A stretch of DNA of 33,567 nucleotides from an uncultured Clostridia bacterium (lineage in GTDB: Bacteria > Bacillota > Clostridia > Oscillospirales > Acutalibacteraceae), in the NCBI GenBank assembly GCA_947166135.1, contig CAMVDB010000018.1:1-33567 (forward strand), written 5' to 3'. The notes under the pieces were generated by a model, which was not told where the DNA came from, did not search any database, and was given only the letters and a program-made list of their open reading frames with translations. Positions 29,376-33,567 of the stretch are shown one piece after another. Numbering within the stretch: the first letter of the stretch is position 1; each line of letters opens with the position of its first letter. Made by a program: the position numbers and the translations under genes.

Positions 29376-29387
29376 TGAACAACAACC

Positions 29388-29480
29388 ACTTATCAAGAGC
29401 GATGGAGGGACAGGCCCTGTGAAGTCCGGCAACCTGCGAAAGTAAGGTGCCAAATCCTGCGGTAGTACCGAAAGATGAGT
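29388..29480 (+). promoter_or_regulatory. SAM-I (S-box) riboswitch aptamer
   Basis: The P1 stem pairs ACTTATC (29388-29394) with GATGAGT (29474-29480). Inside are the S-box conserved runs AGAGCGATGGAGGGACAGG and CCCTGTGAAGTCCGGCAACC, and the later AAGGTGCCAAATCCTGC. A terminator follows at 29485. Binding S-adenosylmethionine should favour the terminator and switch off metK, the SAM-making enzyme, as known for this riboswitch class. Confidence 0.95.
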
Positions 29481-29484
29481 CAAT

Positions 29485-29515
29485 GCTCCATGCGGTCTGC
29501 CGTGTGGAGCTTTTT
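29485..29515 (+). terminator. Riboswitch-controlled terminator before metK
   Basis: GCTCCATGCGG (29485-29495) and CCGTGTGGAGC (29500-29510) pair over 11 bp with two wobbles, followed by TTTTT. It is the expression platform of the SAM-I riboswitch. Confidence 0.88.
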
Positions 29516-29578
29516 ATATGATTGTTTGTTATTCTTATTCCGGATGCTTTTCAATTTATGTTGTAAGAGAGGTATATT

Positions 29579-30757
29579 ATGTCATATTTATTTACATCCG
29601 AGTCCGTAACCGAAGGACATCCCGACAAGGTCTGCGACCGTGTGTCGGATTCGATATTAGACGCGATCCTTGCGCAGGATGAGAATGCGCACGTCGCTTG
29701 CGAGACTACCGCTACCACAGGCAGGATCAATATCATGGGTGAAGTCAGCACCACTGCCAAAGTTGATTATGAGGCAGTAGCCCGCAAGGCGGTCTGTGAA
29801 ATCGGCTATGATTGCGAGCGCGCAACCTTCGACGGCAACACTTGCGAAGTCAACGTATTTCTCGATACCCAGAGCCCCGATATCGCTATGGGCGTGAACG
29901 AGAGCTTCGAACTCAAGGATGGGGAAGAGGTTGAAGCGAATCAGCTCGGTGCGGGCGATCAGGGCATGATGTTCGGCTATGCCTGCGACGAGACCCCCGA
30001 GCTCATGCCGCTGGCGATCTCTCTGGCGCAGAAGATGGCTTTGCGTCTGACTCAGGTGCGTAAAGACGGCACGCTGCCGTATCTTCGTCCCGACGGCAAG
30101 ACTCAGGTCACGATCGAGTATGACGGCGACGTTGTGAAGCGCGTCCATACTGTGGTCGTATCGACTCAGCACGACGACGATATCAGCCTCGATAAGATTC
30201 GTGAGGATATTATCGCCGATGTCATCCGTCCCGTGATCCCCGAAGCACTCATCGATGATGAGACAAAGATCTTCGTCAACCCGACCGGTCGTTTCGTTAT
30301 CGGCGGTCCTCAGGGCGACTCCGGTCTGACCGGCAGGAAGATCATCGTCGATACCTACGGCGGTTATGCGCGCCACGGCGGCGGCGCTTTCTCCGGTAAA
30401 GATCCGACGAAGGTCGACCGCTCCGCCGCGTATTATGCCCGCTATATCGCGAAGAATATCGTTGCCGCAGGCCTTGCAAAGAAAGCGGAAGTACAGCTCG
30501 CTTACGCGATCGGCGTCGCGAAGCCTGTTTCTATCATGGTAGAGACCTTCGGAACCTCCGAGTATACCAACGAGCAGCTCGCTGCCGCAGTCTGCCGCGT
30601 CTTTGACGCCCGTCCTGCGTCGATTATTCGTGAGCTTGACCTGCTCCATACCCGCTACGCTCCTCTTTCTGCCTACGGTCACATGGGTCGCGAGGAGCTC
30701 GGCGTTCGTTGGGAGAGTATCGACAAGACCCTCGCTCTTAAAGCGGCGTTACAGTAA
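29579..30757 (+). CDS. metK: S-adenosylmethionine synthetase
   Basis: A 392-residue protein behind GAGAGG, typical MetK length. It makes S-adenosylmethionine from methionine and ATP in the cytosol. Signature stretches are [23 protein letters not shown] (methionine/ATP site), [15 protein letters not shown] (family signature 1), and [44 protein letters not shown] (signature 2, the P-loop-like GGGAFSGKD). All expected catalytic His, Asp and Lys residues in these stretches are present. It is transcribed from 29347-29375 through a SAM-I riboswitch, giving feedback by its own product. A strong terminator follows. Confidence 0.98.
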   Translation: MSYLFTSESVTEGHPDKVCDRVSDSILDAILAQDENAHVACETTATTGRINIMGEVSTTAKVDYEAVARKAVCEIGYDCERATFDGNTCEVNVFLDTQSPDIAMGVNESFELKDGEEVEANQLGAGDQGMMFGYACDETPELMPLAISLAQKMALRLTQVRKDGTLPYLRPDGKTQVTIEYDGDVVKRVHTVVVSTQHDDDISLDKIREDIIADVIRPVIPEALIDDETKIFVNPTGRFVIGGPQGDSGLTGRKIIVDTYGGYARHGGGAFSGKDPTKVDRSAAYYARYIAKNIVAAGLAKKAEVQLAYAIGVAKPVSIMVETFGTSEYTNEQLAAAVCRVFDARPASIIRELDLLHTRYAPLSAYGHMGREELGVRWESIDKTLALKAALQ

Positions 30758-30773
30758 TTGAAGCTATAGTAGA

Positions 30774-30800
30774 AGCCCTGCCGGTCGGCAGGGCTTTTTT
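30774..30800 (+). terminator. Terminator of metK
   Basis: AGCCCTGCC (30774-30782) and GGCAGGGCT (30787-30795) pair perfectly over 9 bp with a GGTC loop, followed by TTTTTT. Confidence 0.88.
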
Positions 30801-31191
30801 ACATCATAGGAAGGGAGTATTATATGATCGTGAATTCACCGATGTGGTTCCGGATGATCCTTATCCTTTGGAGGATATTCTTATGTACATGCGCCGGCGG
30901 GCGGGATCGGGCGGTTTTTCGTATACAATTAATATATAGTGATTTTCGGCGTAATGATTTTACGCTTTGAGCGCAGCGCCCGCGGCAGTCATAATATGCT
31001 GAGAAAGATGCCGAAATCCGTCATCCGACCCGAATGTGAAGATAACAGCATTTTAACCTTCTTTGAACCGACTCTCGCCGGCGGCGGCTCGGTTGCATAC
31101 AACATTTTGTGTTTTTGACCGAACAGAGCCCCCATTACTTGGTTAGGTTACACAAAAGTTCTATAAAGAATTAAATTCTTGTAATAATTTA
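30801..31191. other. Gap with possible decayed coding sequence
   Basis: No intact gene is supported. A ribosome-site-like AAGGGAG precedes ATG 30824, but the frame gives only 48 unconvincing residues. The neighbouring frame (from about 30831) reads EFTDVVPDDPYPLEDILMYMRRR before stopping, which looks more protein-like, as if one base were lost. A 41-residue frame near 30998-31120 has no ribosome site. The stretch is probably a remnant plus upstream sequence of the next promoter. Confidence 0.3.
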
Positions 31192-31220
31192 TTGACTATT
31201 TGACGGCGATTTGATATAAT
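31192..31220 (+). promoter_or_regulatory. Promoter of the large exported protein
   Basis: TTGACT (31192-31197), a 17-base spacer ending in TGA, and a perfect TATAAT (31215-31220). The predicted start near 31227 leaves a leader of about 277 bases. Confidence 0.7.
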
Positions 31221-31226
31221 GCTATT

Positions 31227-31503
31227 GATAATAATTGGATGATAAGGCGAAGTATGCCCTTTTAGACTGAAAACGGCATGTGCTTTCATCGCTTTTTATG
31301 GAAACAGCACAATATTCACCGTTGATTCTGTTCATCGTGCATAGTTTTCCCGGTTTCAAATATTATTTTTGAAAAACATGAAAATTCGCGTTCATCCCTC
31401 TGTTTTCATACGGTAATAGGTCAGTGATCCCGGCATCAATTCTGTATTCTTTACAGATTTATATAGATAGCAAAAAATAAAATCTCATAAGGGAGGAAAC
31501 TTT
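31227..31503 (+). promoter_or_regulatory. Long structured 5' leader of the exported protein mRNA
   Basis: A 277-base untranslated leader. A hairpin at 31252-31281 pairs GTATGCCCTTTT with AAAACGGCATGT (one mismatch, two wobbles). A second possible hairpin (GTGCT/AGCAC plus inner pairs) lies at about 31280-31310, and a third (ATGAAAA/TTTTCAT) further on. No known riboswitch core is recognised. It ends in the ribosome site AAGGGAGG before ATG 31504. It may set mRNA stability or respond to a signal. Confidence 0.4.
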
Positions 31504-33567
31504 ATGAAACAAAACTTTGTACGAATGAAAACTCGTGCCAAGTCTGTCAGTCTGCGCACCTTAGCGCTCGTGATGGGTGTTGTCATGCTGCTCAGCGCGA
31601 TCGGCGTCGGCTCTACCCTGTCGGCGTATGCCGTATCGGCTGACGAGAGCACCCGGTCCGGCGCGTTATCGGCTGCTGCTGTTGTAGGCGGCGATATCGC
31701 TGATCAGATTGCTCAGTTCAAGGCACCCGTAATTGCTGAAGCCAACGCAGCCCTGCGCGGCGATAAGGCGGATCTGGCTGATACCGCTGCTTCTGCCGAT
31801 TTAGCTTCCGTCGGGTACTCCGATGTCGGTTATGTAAAAGGCGATTGGGATAATTGGGCTACGACTGATGATGAGAAGGGTCATAAAATGACTACCGGTT
31901 ATACCGTTGAATTAAAGGCGGATACTACATACGAATTTTGTTTTGTAGCTGATAATGGAGACGTATTCAAGAAAGATGCTACGATCACCGGCTCTGTAAC
32001 AAAATATGACTTCCCGAAAGACGCGACAAAGAACGCGAAGCTCCGTACTACTGTTGCCGGTGATTATACCTTTAAGTTCAACAGCTGGGACGGCGGTGGT
32101 ACTTCCATGAGAGTCGATATCACCTTCCCCGAGGATACGACGCCCGATACTTGGACGGTCGTCGGCAATAACACCTCTTTATTCGGCACTGCTTGGGCTC
32201 CAACCGCTACGGCGAATGATATGACCTTGAGCGGCAACACATGGACTTGGACAAAGAATAATGTTGAGCTCTCTGCCGGTACGATCGAGTATAAGGTCGC
32301 GAAGAACCATGCTTGGGATACCACAGTTCCCGCAAGCGCTAACGCTACACAAACTGTCAGCGACGCGGGCACCTATAACGTGACCGTTACCTATAACGGC
32401 AGCGGCGATCCCACCATGACCCTCACGTCTGTAACGAAGTCTACTTTGACTGTCGCTAGTGTTAATAACGCAGTAGTTACCGCAACCTATAACGGCACAA
32501 CCGCAAACGAGGGCGGCACGATCAGCAACATCCTGCAGGGTGCGACCGTTAACGTTTCCGTTACACCGGATTCCGGCTACAAGTGTACCGGTATTACTTG
32601 TAGTCCCACTGCGACTACTTCCGGTTCCATGTATTCCTTTACGCTGACGATGCCCGCAAGCAATACTACCGTAACCGCGAATATCACGACTGTAACGCTG
32701 AGGAAGGTTTATTTCAGCAACGGCGTTACCGGTTACGGTCAGGTATACGCTTACGCATATAAGAAGAACGGATCCGCTGTCACGGATGAGTATCTGGGCA
32801 AATATCCCGGTACCACTATGACCAAGATGGAAAACTCCAATATTTGGTACATCGAAGTACCGGATGATATGGAATACATCAAATTCGTCAGTGGTGAAGG
32901 TTACAACACCGACGAGTTGAACATTCCGTGGAATAAAACAAATCCGAAATACTATCCGGGCATGGATCGTGAACATCCTTCTGACGGCGGTGATTGGCAG
33001 GAATATTATCCTCGTACCAACGAATATACCGTTTCCGACGGTACTACCATGAGTGCTTCTAATCTGTTCACCGGTATTACCGCTACCATGTACGACTATT
33101 ATGTAGATGACGAGGTCACCGGCAACTGGTTGACTGGTATTAGTAGTCATGCGACTAACTACGATAACTCAGGAAAAACTTATAATGATCCGTATTATGA
33201 GTATTTAAACACCTCGCTCATGAAATACGCGAATGGCACTGATATGCCTAAGTATAACGTGACTTATCCGTTGTATTTCGGTAACCTGAACTATAAGAAT
33301 AATTCCACTGAAGAAGGGAAATATACTGCTTGGAACGGTGTCGCGAATAACTCGAATTATCTTACTAACAATAAGAACGCGGTCACCGGTCTTTCCGGTA
33401 TAACGCTTGGAAAAGATAATACCATCCATTATTACAGCGCTGACGATACAACCAATCAGAACGGCGCGCCGATGGCAATGTTCGACGAAGACTTCCTCTC
33501 CGGTGAGAACGCTAAGAACAAAACCCTCGCGACGATTCTGCGTACCTCAACCTTCCCGGTAAGACAA
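31504..33567 (+). CDS. Large exported protein with starch-binding-like modules, 3' end missing
   Basis: 688 residues are visible and the frame is still open at the right edge. ATG 31504 has AAGGGAGGAAAC upstream. A signal peptide spans about 15-43 (LALVMGVVMLLSAIGVGSTLSAYA). A beta-rich module follows (about 104-210: VGYVKGDWDNWATTDDEKGH), then a module like X25 of pullulanases (about 217-310: WTVVGNNTSLFGTAWAPTATANDM). Next come a divergent InlB-type repeat (about 316-398: SVTPDSGYK...FTLTMPASNTTVTA) and a CBM26-like starch-binding module (about 399-475: KVYFSNGVTGYGQVYAYAY). A Tyr/Asn-rich region follows from about 520. It probably binds starch at the cell surface. Any catalytic, dockerin or anchoring part lies past the window. 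Confidence 0.75.
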   Translation, partial: MKQNFVRMKTRAKSVSLRTLALVMGVVMLLSAIGVGSTLSAYAVSADESTRSGALSAAAVVGGDIADQIAQFKAPVIAEANAALRGDKADLADTAASADLASVGYSDVGYVKGDWDNWATTDDEKGHKMTTGYTVELKADTTYEFCFVADNGDVFKKDATITGSVTKYDFPKDATKNAKLRTTVAGDYTFKFNSWDGGGTSMRVDITFPEDTTPDTWTVVGNNTSLFGTAWAPTATANDMTLSGNTWTWTKNNVELSAGTIEYKVAKNHAWDTTVPASANATQTVSDAGTYNVTVTYNGSGDPTMTLTSVTKSTLTVASVNNAVVTATYNGTTANEGGTISNILQGATVNVSVTPDSGYKCTGITCSPTATTSGSMYSFTLTMPASNTTVTANITTVTLRKVYFSNGVTGYGQVYAYAYKKNGSAVTDEYLGKYPGTTMTKMENSNIWYIEVPDDMEYIKFVSGEGYNTDELNIPWNKTNPKYYPGMDREHPSDGGDWQEYYPRTNEYTVSDGTTMSASNLFTGITATMYDYYVDDEVTGNWLTGISSHATNYDNSGKTYNDPYYEYLNTSLMKYANGTDMPKYNVTYPLYFGNLNYKNNSTEEGKYTAWNGVANNSNYLTNNKNAVTGLSGITLGKDNTIHYYSADDTTNQNGAPMAMFDEDFLSGENAKNKTLATILRTSTFPVRQ

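Noticed and set aside
29657..30682. A 341-codon minus-strand frame opposite metK
   Set aside because: metK is certain from its signatures; the antisense frame is a codon-bias artefact.
30998..31120. A 41-residue plus-strand frame
   Set aside because: No ribosome site and no recognisable pattern; chance length.
1..33567. CRISPR arrays, tRNA or rRNA genes, prophage or insertion-sequence transposases
   Set aside because: I found no regularly spaced repeats, cloverleaf signatures or transposase-like proteins on reading both strands. The only repeat-type element is the MITE-like palindrome at 25077-25234.

Overview
The window looks like chromosome of a gut-type anaerobic member of the Firmicutes, most likely Oscillospirales/Ruminococcaceae (inference). 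The support is: strong AGGAGG-type ribosome sites, sigma-A promoters often with an extended TGn -10, a Veg-family gene, a SAM-I riboswitch on metK, DUF1836 and DUF3789 proteins, a C1 protease ending in a dockerin, an anaerobic-ribonucleotide-reductase-like small protein, and a secreted protein with starch-binding-like modules. There are no rRNA or tRNA genes, CRISPR arrays, prophage genes or transposases. The only mobile-looking item is a 158-bp MITE-like palindrome at 25077-25234.

Layout. 1-106 is the tail of a nitroreductase. 264-2941 (minus) holds a four-helix membrane protein, a MATE exporter and a Veg-like protein. The MATE and veg leaders contain terminator-like hairpins that share an 11-base motif. 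3259-5854 (minus) is a five-gene operon (flavodoxin, sugar-type O-acetyltransferase, NTF2-like protein, aldo/keto reductase, broken flavodoxin lipoprotein), facing a LysR regulator (5965-6852) across overlapping divergent promoters. 6993-7746 (minus) encodes two small membrane proteins. 7940-12527 (plus) is a nickel-chaperone operon: two tandem HypB GTPases, a 954-residue Fe-S/FAD/NAD(P) oxidoreductase, then HypA, with no hydrogenase in view.

12717-15017 encodes a secreted cysteine protease with a C-terminal dockerin. 15251-21461 is a phosphorelay set: a PAS hybrid kinase with two receiver domains, an amino-acid-permease/histidine-kinase/receiver fusion, and a free Hpt protein, with no DNA-binding output gene beside them. 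21586-24976 holds an acyl-CoA-ligase-like enzyme, a metallo-beta-lactamase-fold hydrolase and an E2-type acyltransferase that lacks the usual catalytic His. After the MITE, 25325-28542 forms a membrane-domain cluster: DUF1836 regulator, SPFH protein, small membrane protein, NfeD protein, second SPFH protein. A 41-residue DUF3789-like gene (28585-28710, minus) and an NRDD-like gene (29008-29301) with NrdR-box-like palindromes follow. Then come a SAM-I riboswitch and metK (29579-30757). After a 746-base gap, a large exported starch-binding-type protein starts at 31504 and runs off the end.

The best candidates for something new are the hypB-hypB-oxidoreductase-hypA operon, whose first gene is predicted to be leaderless; the transporter-kinase fusion with its Hpt partner; the paired veg/MATE leader hairpins; and the NrdR-like control of the small NRDD protein. 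All functions are read from sequence patterns and family knowledge; no database search was run.
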